DNA of 64,000 bases from Desulfobacca acetoxidans DSM 11109 (GTDB taxonomy: Bacteria > Desulfobacterota > Desulfobaccia > Desulfobaccales > Desulfobaccaceae). A model generated the notes under the pieces. That model had not been told where the DNA came from. It was given only the letters and a program-made list of their open reading frames with translations, and ran no database searches. A program made the position numbers and the translations under genes. Position 1 is the stretch's first letter; each line of letters begins with the position of its first letter. Shown here one piece after another: positions 24,994-33,048 of the stretch. The DNA lies in the NCBI RefSeq assembly GCF_000195295.1, contig NC_015388.1, positions 1,798,001 through 1,862,000 of the forward strand, given 5' to 3'.

Positions 24994-25635
24994 ATGATAA
25001 GGACAATGTGGGGAATCATATTACCGCTGTTGGTGGCGCAGCTACTCATGGGGGGGTGTGCTACTTCTCAGCCGATGAATCATACCCGGCAGGAAATAAT
25101 TTATGAGCAGGGCAAGGTGCAAAAGTTTTCATACCTGGGAGATGTTTATGGACCCAACCGTGGGCCGGCGGAATCTTCTGAATTTCTCGGTGCGATAGAT
25201 ATCTTGCGGCAGTGTGATGCCGGAGCACTGCCAGAGGTGGCCGATCTGCCGATCTTTCAGGACAGAAGGATTAAGAAAAAGAAGTATATCGGGTTGATAG
25301 AGAATTTTACCAATTATGATATTTCCCTTCTATCGGCCAATAGCGGTGCCGCCCTAATAGTACCGGCGCATGGCTGGTTGGAATACGTTTCCTGGCAGCC
25401 AAATATCAAGCTTATCGGCTATGTTGACGGCAAACAGGTCTATTATCAATGCCTTCAAGCACATCCCAAAAAATATCAATATCTGGGTGAATCTTATGAC
25501 TTTGTAGCCGAAATCCGTCCGGAGAAAGCACCGCCCTTGCCGAAAAAGCCGAGAACTTTAAAACGGAAGAAAAAGAAGAAGGTTTGTCAGGGAGGTGATC
25601 TTTCGGATTTGAATTTTGATGTGCCAAAACTTTAA
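24994..25635 (+). CDS. Hypothetical lipoprotein with basic C-terminal tail
   Basis: 213 residues with signal peptide and lipobox LLMGGCATS (Cys at about 24). The centre (YIGLIENFTNYDISLLSANS, then LIVPAHGWLEYVSW) suggests a beta-rich domain. The C-terminal region has a Pro-rich stretch followed by a Lys/Arg cluster (LKRKKKKKVCQGGD). No family is recognised. It forms a two-gene unit with the preceding lipoprotein. Confidence 0.65.
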   Translation: MIRTMWGIILPLLVAQLLMGGCATSQPMNHTRQEIIYEQGKVQKFSYLGDVYGPNRGPAESSEFLGAIDILRQCDAGALPEVADLPIFQDRRIKKKKYIGLIENFTNYDISLLSANSGAALIVPAHGWLEYVSWQPNIKLIGYVDGKQVYYQCLQAHPKKYQYLGESYDFVAEIRPEKAPPLPKKPRTLKRKKKKKVCQGGDLSDLNFDVPKL

Positions 25636-25703
25636 AGGCGATTTGAGACGTTGAGCTTCTCTTTGCCATTACCTATCGGTTACCTACAAACCATGAGAAT
25701 GGG

Positions 25704-25811
25704 TGCCGGAGAATTTTAGAAGACGGGATGAGCTTCGCTTTGCCGCCCTACGACACTACAGCACCCACAGGCTTATCGTAGGGGAGAATCTTGTATTCGC
25801 CCAAGCAACTG
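25704..25811. repeat. Dispersed repeat with GGAGAATTT motif, copy B
   Basis: Related to 22987-23096 (see GCCGGAGAATTTTAGAAG and GGGATGAGCTTCGCTTT). Its right end is the first unit of a 72-bp tandem duplication. Confidence 0.6.
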
Positions 25812-25906
25812 CCGTTGTTAATCATTTTTATAAGACCCACAGGCTTATCGTAGGGGAGAATCTTGTATTCGCCCAAGCAACTGCCGTTGTTAAGCATTTT
25901 TATAAG
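25763..25906. repeat. Tandem duplication, two 72-bp units
   Basis: Units 25763-25834 and 25835-25906, each starting ACCCACAGGCTTATCG and ending TTTTTATAAG, differ by one base (TTAATCAT versus TTAAGCAT). The near identity points to a recent duplication. Only two units and no spacers, so not a CRISPR array. Confidence 0.9.
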
Positions 25907-26046
25907 GACCTTTTAGTATTCTCATATCTCCTCCCAGCCCCCCCGCCCCTGATCATCCTCTTCGGCAAGGCTTTGGCCTTGACAATAAACGGTGAAATAT
26001 ATTAAATAACTAAGATTAGGTATCGCTTTTAAGGGGCGTCCATCAT

Positions 26047-27480
26047 ATGTTTAAAAAAATCCTGGTGGCCAATCGCGGGGAGATCGCCATCCGTATTATT
26101 CGTGCCTGCAAGGAATTGGGTATTGCGACGGTCAGCATCTTCACTGAACAGGATGCCAATGCGTTGCACATTACCAAGGCGGATCAGGCGATCCTGGTGA
26201 CCCCCGGCCCTATTGCCGGCTATCTGGATTATGCTCAGATCATCAAAGTGGCCAAATGGGCCGGTGCCGATGCCATTCATCCCGGCTATGGTTTTATCGC
26301 CGAGAATTGGCGTTTCGCGCATGCCTGCGAGGAAGCCGGGATTGGCTTCATCGGGCCGACTTCCACAGCTATTCGTTCCATGGGCAATAAAATCAGGGCT
26401 CGGGAGATGATGGCGACGGCAGGAGTACCGCTCGTTCCCGGTTCCCCGGTGCTTCAAACCGATGGCGAAGCAAAGGATTGGGCGGCCCGGATAGGCTATC
26501 CCTTAATGATCAAGGCCAAGGCCGGTGGGGGGGGGCGGGGTATGCGTCTGGTGCAGGACGACGAGGAGCTGCTCAGGGGCCTGCCCGTAGCTCGCGCTGA
26601 GGCCCAGAAAGCCTTTGCAGATGAGGCAATTTATCTGGAAAAGTTTATTGCCCAGCCGAAGCATATCGAAATCCAGATAATGGCTGACAGATACGGCAAT
26701 ACCATCCACTTGGGAGAGCGGGATTGTTCTATCCAACGGCGCCACCAGAAACTCATTGAAATTGCTCCTTCTCTCGTCCTGACACCGGAAAAACGGGCTG
26801 AAATGGGGGAGGTGGCCAAACAGGCGGCCCGCCAGATCAACTATCACACCGTTGGTACCGTAGAATTTTTAGTCGATCGAGACCTTAATCATTATTTTCT
26901 GGAAATGAACACCCGCATCCAGGTAGAGCATACGATAACGGAGATTATTACAGGTATCGACATCGTCAAGGAACAGATCAGATTGGCGGCCGGAGAACCC
27001 CTGCGTCTCACTCAGGACGAAGTCAGATTATGGGGCTATGCCATTGAGTGTCGGATTAATGCGGAAGACCCTCGGAATAATTTTTTCCCTTCGCCCGGCA
27101 AGATTACCAAATATCAGTCGCCCGGCGGGATCGGCATCCGCATCGACGGTTGTATTTTTGGCGGCTATGAGGTACCGCCCTATTTCGATCCCATGCTGTC
27201 AAAACTCTGCGCTTGGGGCAACACCTGGGAGGAAGCAGTAGACCGCATGTGCCGGGCCCTCGACGAATATATTATCCGCGGTATTAAGACCACGATTCCA
27301 CTCTATAAAAAGCTCCTGGAAGACGAGGAATTCCGCTGCGGCCGCTATACCACCGAATATATGGAGAATAAAATTCAGCAGTTGAGTTACGAAGACCTCA
27401 AAGAACCCTTTGACCTCTATTATATTGCCGCCGCCGCCCTCTTTTTTGAGATGCACTATTTCTATACGGAGATGAAGTGA
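26047..27480 (+). CDS. pycA: Pyruvate carboxylase subunit A (biotin carboxylase)
   Basis: A 477-residue biotin carboxylase. It starts with the preATP-grasp motif KKILVANRGEIAIRIIRA, has the glycine-rich ATP loop KAKAGGGGRGMRLV, the metal-binding FLEMNTRIQVEH and catalytic RDCSIQRRHQK. It carboxylates biotin on a carrier protein, using ATP and bicarbonate. The C terminus ends soon after the BC domain and carries no biotinyl domain. The next gene is the carboxyltransferase and overlaps it by one base. The pair fits two-subunit pyruvate carboxylase; acetyl-CoA carboxylase AccC is less likely because of the partner. Confidence 0.88.
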   Translation: MFKKILVANRGEIAIRIIRACKELGIATVSIFTEQDANALHITKADQAILVTPGPIAGYLDYAQIIKVAKWAGADAIHPGYGFIAENWRFAHACEEAGIGFIGPTSTAIRSMGNKIRAREMMATAGVPLVPGSPVLQTDGEAKDWAARIGYPLMIKAKAGGGGRGMRLVQDDEELLRGLPVARAEAQKAFADEAIYLEKFIAQPKHIEIQIMADRYGNTIHLGERDCSIQRRHQKLIEIAPSLVLTPEKRAEMGEVAKQAARQINYHTVGTVEFLVDRDLNHYFLEMNTRIQVEHTITEIITGIDIVKEQIRLAAGEPLRLTQDEVRLWGYAIECRINAEDPRNNFFPSPGKITKYQSPGGIGIRIDGCIFGGYEVPPYFDPMLSKLCAWGNTWEEAVDRMCRALDEYIIRGIKTTIPLYKKLLEDEEFRCGRYTTEYMENKIQQLSYEDLKEPFDLYYIAAAALFFEMHYFYTEMK

Positions 27481-29168
27481 TGTCTCAGGCAGTGCAGGTA
27501 ACCGATGCCACGCTCCGGGATGGAGTAGAGAGTTTTGTTTTGAAGGAGCTGCGCCAGGAGGACTTGGCGCGCCTGGGCAAACTACTGGACCGGGCCGGGT
27601 TCTATTCCATCGATTGTTGGGGGGGGTCTACGTTTTATGCGGCGTTGACGGAGTTACAGGAAGATCCCTGGGAGCGGTTGAAACGGCTGCGCCGGGCCAT
27701 TCGCAATACCCCTCTCCAGATGGTCGTGCGCGGTCAGATGTTGGTGGGGTTCAAGCCCTATCATAAAGAGGTAGTGCGAAAATTTTTGGCCAAAGCGGCG
27801 GCCTTGGGCATTGATATCTTCCGCATCTATGATCAGCTCAACGACCTGGAAAATATGCGGCTGGCCGTTTCCATCGCCAAGGAACTGCGTAAACAGGTAG
27901 AGGCGACGGTACTGTTTTCCCTAAATCCGGCTACCACTCAGGCGGATTACCTGCGTCAGGCCGAGGCTTTGCTCAATCTCGGGGCGGATGCCATTTGTAT
28001 CAATGATTCGTTGGGGGTTATGACCCCTGATAAGGTGGCATCACTGGTTACCACCTATCGGAAGAGCTTCCATCAGCCGTTGCGCCTCCATTTGCATGAC
28101 AATTACCAAAAGGCCTTAGAGGCCTATCTGGTGGGTATCCGGGCGGGAGTGGAACGGGTAGACACCGTGCTAACATCATTGGCCTGGCCAGAGGGACCGC
28201 CGGCAGTAGAATCACTGATGTTTTCTCTGGGCGGCACGATGTATGATCCCCATATCGATATCGATATCTTGTACGAGATCTCGGAATATATTCAAGCTCT
28301 TAAAGAAACCCGGCACTATCGGGAGCCCGCCCCCAGGAAGGTAGAGAGCCGCGCTGAGGAGGGTTTCCTTCCCGATCTGCTCAAGGACTTCCTGCGGGAG
28401 GAGCTGCGTCGCCAAAACGCCCGTGACCGACAGCATATGGCCTTCAAGGAGGCCCATCGGGTATGGGGGGATTTGGGTTTTTTGCCACTGAAAGGCCGCA
28501 TTTTGGAGATCATCGTCGAACAGACGGTGGCCAATGTCCTTGCCGGAAAACGTTATGAAAAGCTGACCGAAGGTATGGAGGATCTCGTCAAAGGACGATA
28601 TGGGCCGCTATATTCTTTGGCTAACGAAGAATTGCGGCAACGAGCCCTCGATGCGCGTCAGGCAGATCGGGGACAGAGCTGGGAAGGCCGTCTGACTAAA
28701 CCGCTGGGAATCAGTCAGGAAGAAGATGTTTTGACTTATTCCTTGTTTCCCAACGAGGCCGAACGCTTTTTTCAGAGTCGGCGTCAGCGGCTTGCAGCTC
28801 CTCCCATTGCCAAACCGCCAACCCTGGAGGCAGTTAGACCGCTCAGTCAAATTTCCCAGAATGTCCCCAGAGGCCTCAGTCTCACCCTCAAAGGAGAGGA
28901 GGTAGGCGCCCGACTTGAAGGCATCGGACCGCTGCGGGGTAATAAACAGACCATGTTTGTCAATATTGCCGATATGACCGAAGAGATCGAAGTTACTCTG
29001 GTCTCCAGCACCGGTGCCATGCCGGAATACCTTATCACCATGCACGGTGAAACCCACCGCCTCAAGTTCAGGAAGGTATTTCCCAAAGAAGAGGAATATA
29101 CCCCGATATTCTTCGAGGTTGACGACACCCTGGAGGAATTCCTCATCAAACACCTGCACATTGATTAA
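27480..29168 (+). CDS. pycB: Pyruvate carboxylase subunit B / oxaloacetate decarboxylase alpha-like, no biotinyl domain
   Basis: 562 residues from ATG 27480. The carboxyltransferase TIM barrel (about 1-290) starts VQVTDATLRDGVESF and has the metal-binding and substrate motifs LHLHDNYQKALEAY and the reactive-lysine region DAICINDSLGVMTP. The conserved PyC domain follows. The protein ends with EVDDTLEEFLIKHLHID and lacks the biotin-attachment motif (AMKM), which normally closes this subunit. A separate biotin carrier must exist outside the window if the enzyme is active. It would make oxaloacetate from pyruvate in anaplerosis, important for sulfate reducers growing on acetate or other C2-C3 substrates. 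Confidence 0.85.
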   Translation: MSQAVQVTDATLRDGVESFVLKELRQEDLARLGKLLDRAGFYSIDCWGGSTFYAALTELQEDPWERLKRLRRAIRNTPLQMVVRGQMLVGFKPYHKEVVRKFLAKAAALGIDIFRIYDQLNDLENMRLAVSIAKELRKQVEATVLFSLNPATTQADYLRQAEALLNLGADAICINDSLGVMTPDKVASLVTTYRKSFHQPLRLHLHDNYQKALEAYLVGIRAGVERVDTVLTSLAWPEGPPAVESLMFSLGGTMYDPHIDIDILYEISEYIQALKETRHYREPAPRKVESRAEEGFLPDLLKDFLREELRRQNARDRQHMAFKEAHRVWGDLGFLPLKGRILEIIVEQTVANVLAGKRYEKLTEGMEDLVKGRYGPLYSLANEELRQRALDARQADRGQSWEGRLTKPLGISQEEDVLTYSLFPNEAERFFQSRRQRLAAPPIAKPPTLEAVRPLSQISQNVPRGLSLTLKGEEVGARLEGIGPLRGNKQTMFVNIADMTEEIEVTLVSSTGAMPEYLITMHGETHRLKFRKVFPKEEEYTPIFFEVDDTLEEFLIKHLHID

Positions 29169-29223
29169 GGTCGGGAGAGGACTGTCGTTATACGTAGGTT
29201 CTCCCTTGGCCCAGGAGGAGACT

Positions 29224-30069
29224 ATGATGAAAGTCCGTCCTCGCACCTTGCCCATCGGTTGGTATCCTGAATCCGGCCGGGAATGTCAGAATAGATTGAC
29301 CGCTTTTATCGCCGGAGTCAAGCCCTTAGCTGCTGGCGCCAAAATCTATGGCGGTGTCATGCCTCATGCCGGTTGGTATTTTTCCGGCAGATTGGCGGCT
29401 CAGGTCTTTTATCTAGCGGCCCAGAGCGGACAGCCCCAGGTGGTCTGCATTTTTGGCGGACATCTGGGGAGCGGTTCCCCACCTTTGCTGGTCATGGAGG
29501 ACGCCTGGGAGACCCCACTGGGGGAAATCACCCTGGCCAAAGAGATGTACCAACCTCTGCAGGAAAAGATCACCTGTGCCCGCGAATATCCGGGGGACAA
29601 CACCATTGAGATTCAGCTTCCCATGGTGAAGCACTTTTTCCCGCAGGCCAAGCTGCTGGCCCTGCGCGCCCCGCATTCCCAGCAGGCGGTGCTCTTAGGT
29701 CAGGCGGTGGTTGCGGTGGCCAATGATCTAAACCTCAGTCTGCTGGCCTTCGGTTCCTCTGATCTCACCCACTATGGTCCGAACTACGGTTGGGCTCCCA
29801 AGGGCTATGGTGAGGCGGCGGTTAAATGGGTCAAGGAGGTCAATGACAAAAAGTATATTGACCGGACTTTGAAAATGGATACGGCCGGGGTTCTAGACGC
29901 CGCCGCCCGCGACCAAAGTTCCTGCAGCGCCGGAGCGACCGCCGCTGCTATTAGCGCCTCCACAGCCATGGGTGCCGCCAAAGGCGTTCTAATAGACTAT
30001 TATACCAGTTACGACATTATGCCCAATGATAGCTTTGTCGGCTATGCCGGGATTATTTTTACGGGATAG
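29224..30069 (+). CDS. MEMO1-family protein (AmmeMemoRadiSam system protein B)
   Basis: 281 residues from ATG 29224, which has GGAGGAG just upstream; a longer upstream frame overlaps pycB and is not used. The fold is that of MEMO, related to class III nonhaem iron dioxygenases: GGVMPHAGWYFSGRLAAQVF at the N terminus, GGHLG, EYPGDNTIEIQLP, SSDLTHYGPNYG and a cysteine in DQSSCSAGATAA. In many bacteria this protein is encoded near a radical SAM enzyme and an AMMECR1 protein, but neither is here. The molecular function is not established. Confidence 0.8.
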   Translation: MMKVRPRTLPIGWYPESGRECQNRLTAFIAGVKPLAAGAKIYGGVMPHAGWYFSGRLAAQVFYLAAQSGQPQVVCIFGGHLGSGSPPLLVMEDAWETPLGEITLAKEMYQPLQEKITCAREYPGDNTIEIQLPMVKHFFPQAKLLALRAPHSQQAVLLGQAVVAVANDLNLSLLAFGSSDLTHYGPNYGWAPKGYGEAAVKWVKEVNDKKYIDRTLKMDTAGVLDAAARDQSSCSAGATAAAISASTAMGAAKGVLIDYYTSYDIMPNDSFVGYAGIIFTG

Positions 30070-30124
30070 AGGACGTCAAGCCGGTTTACTCGAATCACCT
30101 GGAACCTGACATAGGCTCCAACAG

Positions 30125-30608
30125 TTGATGCGTACTGATCCTCTCACCGGCTTGGCTAACCGGTGGTTTTTTAATGAAACTCTGATCACTCATATTTCTT
30201 TAGCCCAGAGACATGGCGTTCCCCTGTCACTGGTCATATCGGACCTGGATCATTTTAAGAGCATCAATGACAGTTACGGGCATACGGTGGGGGATACAGT
30301 GCTCCAGGGTTTCGCAGAGATTCTTAAAAGAAACGCAAGGATGGAGGACCTAGCAGCCCGCTACGGGGGGGGAGGAGTTAATTGTCCTCTTGCCCCATAC
30401 GGATAAAGAGGGCGCCCGATTCTATGCCGAAAGGGTACGTCATGATCTGCAATCCCGCGTCTTCACTGGAATATCAGGACCCGTTACTGCCAGCTTTGGT
30501 GTGAGCCAATTGACTTTCGAAGATGATGCGAATACTTTCGTCCGTCGGGTTGATCAGGCCGTTTACCGGGCGAAGGACAATGGACGCAATCAGGTAGCAG
30601 TGGCATGA
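30125..30608 (+). pseudogene. Diguanylate cyclase GGDEF-domain remnant, truncated and frameshifted
   Basis: Begins MRTDPLTGLANRWFFNETLI, the conserved start of a GGDEF domain, but has no sensor or N-terminal part; an in-frame stop lies at 30107. The RYGG signature is reached at an eight-G run (30365-30372). With seven Gs the text reads RYGGEELIVLLPHTDKEGARF and continues smoothly in the other frame to 30608 (ASFGVSQL, then AVYRAKDNGRNQVAVA). The active GGEEL loop is thus broken by a +1 shift. It would have made cyclic-di-GMP. It could be a sequencing error or a slippage-prone tract, but loss of the 5' part also suggests decay. Confidence 0.75.
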
Positions 30609-30662
30609 TGGCAGTAAAGCGCGCCAGCGTCTGAAAGGCTTTAAAAAAGGTGCTATAGTGCT

Positions 30663-31273
30663 TTATGCGGTTGGTCTGCCTGCACCTTCGGTTCCGACTC
30701 GCCGGAATGTTAGTGTCAGGTCTATTTCTAAACCGGGCAGAATATGCACCGGCAGCAAGCCCTTGGCTTCATAAATGCTCGGAATCCCATAGGTGCCGCC
30801 AGGCGTCAGAAGTCTGACTGTGATCAGCCGGTCACCCGGATGCACGAGCCAATATTCCCTGACACCGTGTTTCTCATACAGCGCCACTTTGTAGATCTGA
30901 TCTTTGGCGGCGGTGGAGGGGGAGAGGATTTCGATGATAAAATCCGGTGCTCCCCGGCAGCCGCGCGCGTCTAATTTTTCCGGCACGCAAACCACAGTGA
31001 TGTCCGGTTGTACTACGGTGATAATTTCATCATCGGCTTCCTCAGCCTCTGGCAGGCGGACGTCAAAAGGCGCAACAAACACCTGGCAATCCTGATCAAC
31101 AAGAAAGTTACTGATCTGTCTAAATATTTCCCCTGAAATCCTCTGGTGGTCGGTTGACGGAGCAGGAGTCATATTGTAGGGTATTCCTTCAATCAACTCC
31201 CAGCGTTCGCCTTCCGGCCAGCACAGGTAGTCGCCATAGGTGTATTTTCTTTTTTTATGGCTTCTTGATTCAT
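30663..31273 (-). pseudogene. Uma2-family (DUF820) nuclease-like protein with probable 5' frameshift
   Basis: The main frame (from TTG 31196) encodes 177 residues of the Uma2 family, a PD-(D/E)XK nuclease-like fold: PAPSTDHQRISGEIF, VQPDITVVCVPEKLD, DFIIEILSPSTAAKDQIYKV and GVREYWLVHP. In the same frame upstream are the usual N-terminal residues KYTYGDYLCWPEGERWEL, but no start codon before a stop at 31317. An ATG at 31273 is one base out of frame; one more A in the seven-A run (31250-31256, minus strand) would restore an N terminus with IKKRKYTYG. So the gene is either frameshifted, read by slippage, or started internally. Function of Uma2 proteins is unknown. Confidence 0.7.
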
Positions 31274-31453
31274 ACCGGTTTTTCCAACAACGTCTTCTAT
31301 TATTAAAATCACAATATTATGATATAATTAATTATTTGCCCTGTCAAGTTAAAGCCTTCGGCTTATGTAGTATTTTGGGACCATAGTTTATGGTTCAATA
31401 CACCTGGCCGAATTGGTCCAAGAACTCAAAAAACAGCAACCGGAAACCCTCTT

Positions 31454-32971
31454 ATGAAGTTCCGTCCGCTTATGATTTTGGGAGCCGGCTCCGATGTCGG
31501 CAAAAGCATCTTGACTGCGGCGTTATGTCGTATCTTCCGGCAGGAAAGCATCGGGGTGGCGCCTTTCAAAGCGCAGAATATGGCCCTAAACAGCTTTATC
31601 ACCCCCGAAGGAGGGGAGATGGGCCGGGCCCAAGTGGTGCAGGCCCAAGCTGCCGGATTGACGCCGCATGTGGATATGAATCCCATTCTGTTGAAACCCA
31701 GTAGCGACGTAGGTGCCCAAGTCATCGTGCAGGGTAAGGTTTATGGCAACCTGGGGGCCAGAGACTACTACCAACACAAGCCTAGGTTGGTGCGTAAGGT
31801 CATGGAATCGTATCGGCGTCTGGCGGCCTCCTATGATCTAATCATTTTAGAAGGGGCGGGCAGCGCCGTGGAGCTGAACCTGAAAAAGAACGATCTGGTC
31901 AATTTCAGCATGGCCAAGCGGATCGGGGCGGCGGTGCTGTTAGTGGCGGACATCGACCGGGGAGGCGTCTTCGCCGCCACAATCGGGACGCACCATCTCC
32001 TAACCCGAGTCGAACGGCGGCTTTTAGAAGGGTTTATCATAAACAAATTTCGTGGCGATATCTCGCTCTTCGACTCCGGGGTTAAGATTATCGAACGGCG
32101 TACCGGTAAGAAGGTTTTCGGCGTTGTGCCGTATATGAGGGACCTGCTGCTTCCTCAAGAGGACAGCGTTGCTCTGGAGCGCAAAATGCGGCAGCAAACT
32201 GGCGTCTCATCCACTGATTTGCAGATCAACATCCTGCGCCTGCCGCACATCTCCAACTACACCGATTTCGATCCATTGGAGCAGGAACCGGGTGTCAACC
32301 TGAATTATTTTGATCATCATCATTATCCGGCAGACGCTGATCTGCTCATTCTGCCAGGAACCAAAAACACCATTGCCGACCTGCTCTATCTACACCAGAC
32401 CGGGCTGGCAGAAAAAATCCGGAACTATGCCAAACGCGGCGGGAGGGTTATCGGCATCTGCGGTGGTTTCCAGATGATGGGGGAAGTGGTGCGAGACCCT
32501 TTGGGAATGGAGGGAACTGCTCCGGAGGCGGAGGGTTTGGGATTGTTGCCCCTAATTACCACCATGGCGGGGGAGAAGACTACCACTCAGGTGGAGGCGA
32601 GATTTCTGGGACTTGGCGAAGAGAGACCTCTGGTGACGGGGTACGAGATCCATCTGGGGATTACCGATCTGATAGGGGAGGGGAGGGGGGTATTTGAAAT
32701 CACCCGTCGATTGGGCCAACCCGTTAAACTCAGAGATGGTTATGCTAGCCAGGATTTCCGTAGCTGGGGCAGCTATATCCACGGATTGTTTGATAGCGAT
32801 GTATTCCGGCGGACCTGGTTGGCTGAACTGCGCCGGGGAAAGGGTCTGGAAGTTGCTGAGGCGGGAGTTTATACCTTTGAGGCCTTTCAGGAGGAGCAGT
32901 TTGACAGGTTGGCGGAGGTAGTGCGGGGTTGTCTGGATGTGGAGCGGCTGTTAAGGGTTATCCGCTTATAA
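31454..32971 (+). CDS. cobQ: Cobyric acid synthase
   Basis: A 505-residue glutamine-dependent amidotransferase of cobalamin synthesis that amidates four side chains of adenosylcobyrinate a,c-diamide. The N-terminal ATPase domain starts PLMILGAGSDVGKSILTAAL and has PFKAQNMALNSF, typical of CobQ. The C-terminal class I glutaminase-like domain has the nucleophile Cys in VIGICGGFQMMG and the His near the end in WGSYIHGLFD. Length is usual. It converges on the dsr operon, whose last gene is the related a,c-diamide synthase. Confidence 0.93.
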   Translation: MKFRPLMILGAGSDVGKSILTAALCRIFRQESIGVAPFKAQNMALNSFITPEGGEMGRAQVVQAQAAGLTPHVDMNPILLKPSSDVGAQVIVQGKVYGNLGARDYYQHKPRLVRKVMESYRRLAASYDLIILEGAGSAVELNLKKNDLVNFSMAKRIGAAVLLVADIDRGGVFAATIGTHHLLTRVERRLLEGFIINKFRGDISLFDSGVKIIERRTGKKVFGVVPYMRDLLLPQEDSVALERKMRQQTGVSSTDLQINILRLPHISNYTDFDPLEQEPGVNLNYFDHHHYPADADLLILPGTKNTIADLLYLHQTGLAEKIRNYAKRGGRVIGICGGFQMMGEVVRDPLGMEGTAPEAEGLGLLPLITTMAGEKTTTQVEARFLGLGEERPLVTGYEIHLGITDLIGEGRGVFEITRRLGQPVKLRDGYASQDFRSWGSYIHGLFDSDVFRRTWLAELRRGKGLEVAEAGVYTFEAFQEEQFDRLAEVVRGCLDVERLLRVIRL

Positions 32972-33048
32972 GCGGGGTGAAGGTGGCAGGAATCTGCTGG
33001 TATAAAAGGAGTATAAATGAAAACAGCTTGATTTGACTAGGTTAACTG

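Larger units (their letters stand above)
25636..26046. other. Intergenic region with dispersed and tandem repeats
   Basis: Contains a dispersed repeat (25704-25811) whose right part is duplicated in tandem (25763-25906). A rightward frame through it is explained by the repeats and not supported as a gene. Confidence 0.55.

Noticed and set aside
25763-25906. Tandem 72-bp repeat as a CRISPR remnant
   Set aside because: Only two directly adjacent units with no spacers and no cas genes nearby; a simple tandem duplication.
29014-29223. Upstream extension of the MEMO-family gene into pycB
   Set aside because: The strong ribosome site before ATG 29224 and the family's usual N terminus fit the shorter form.
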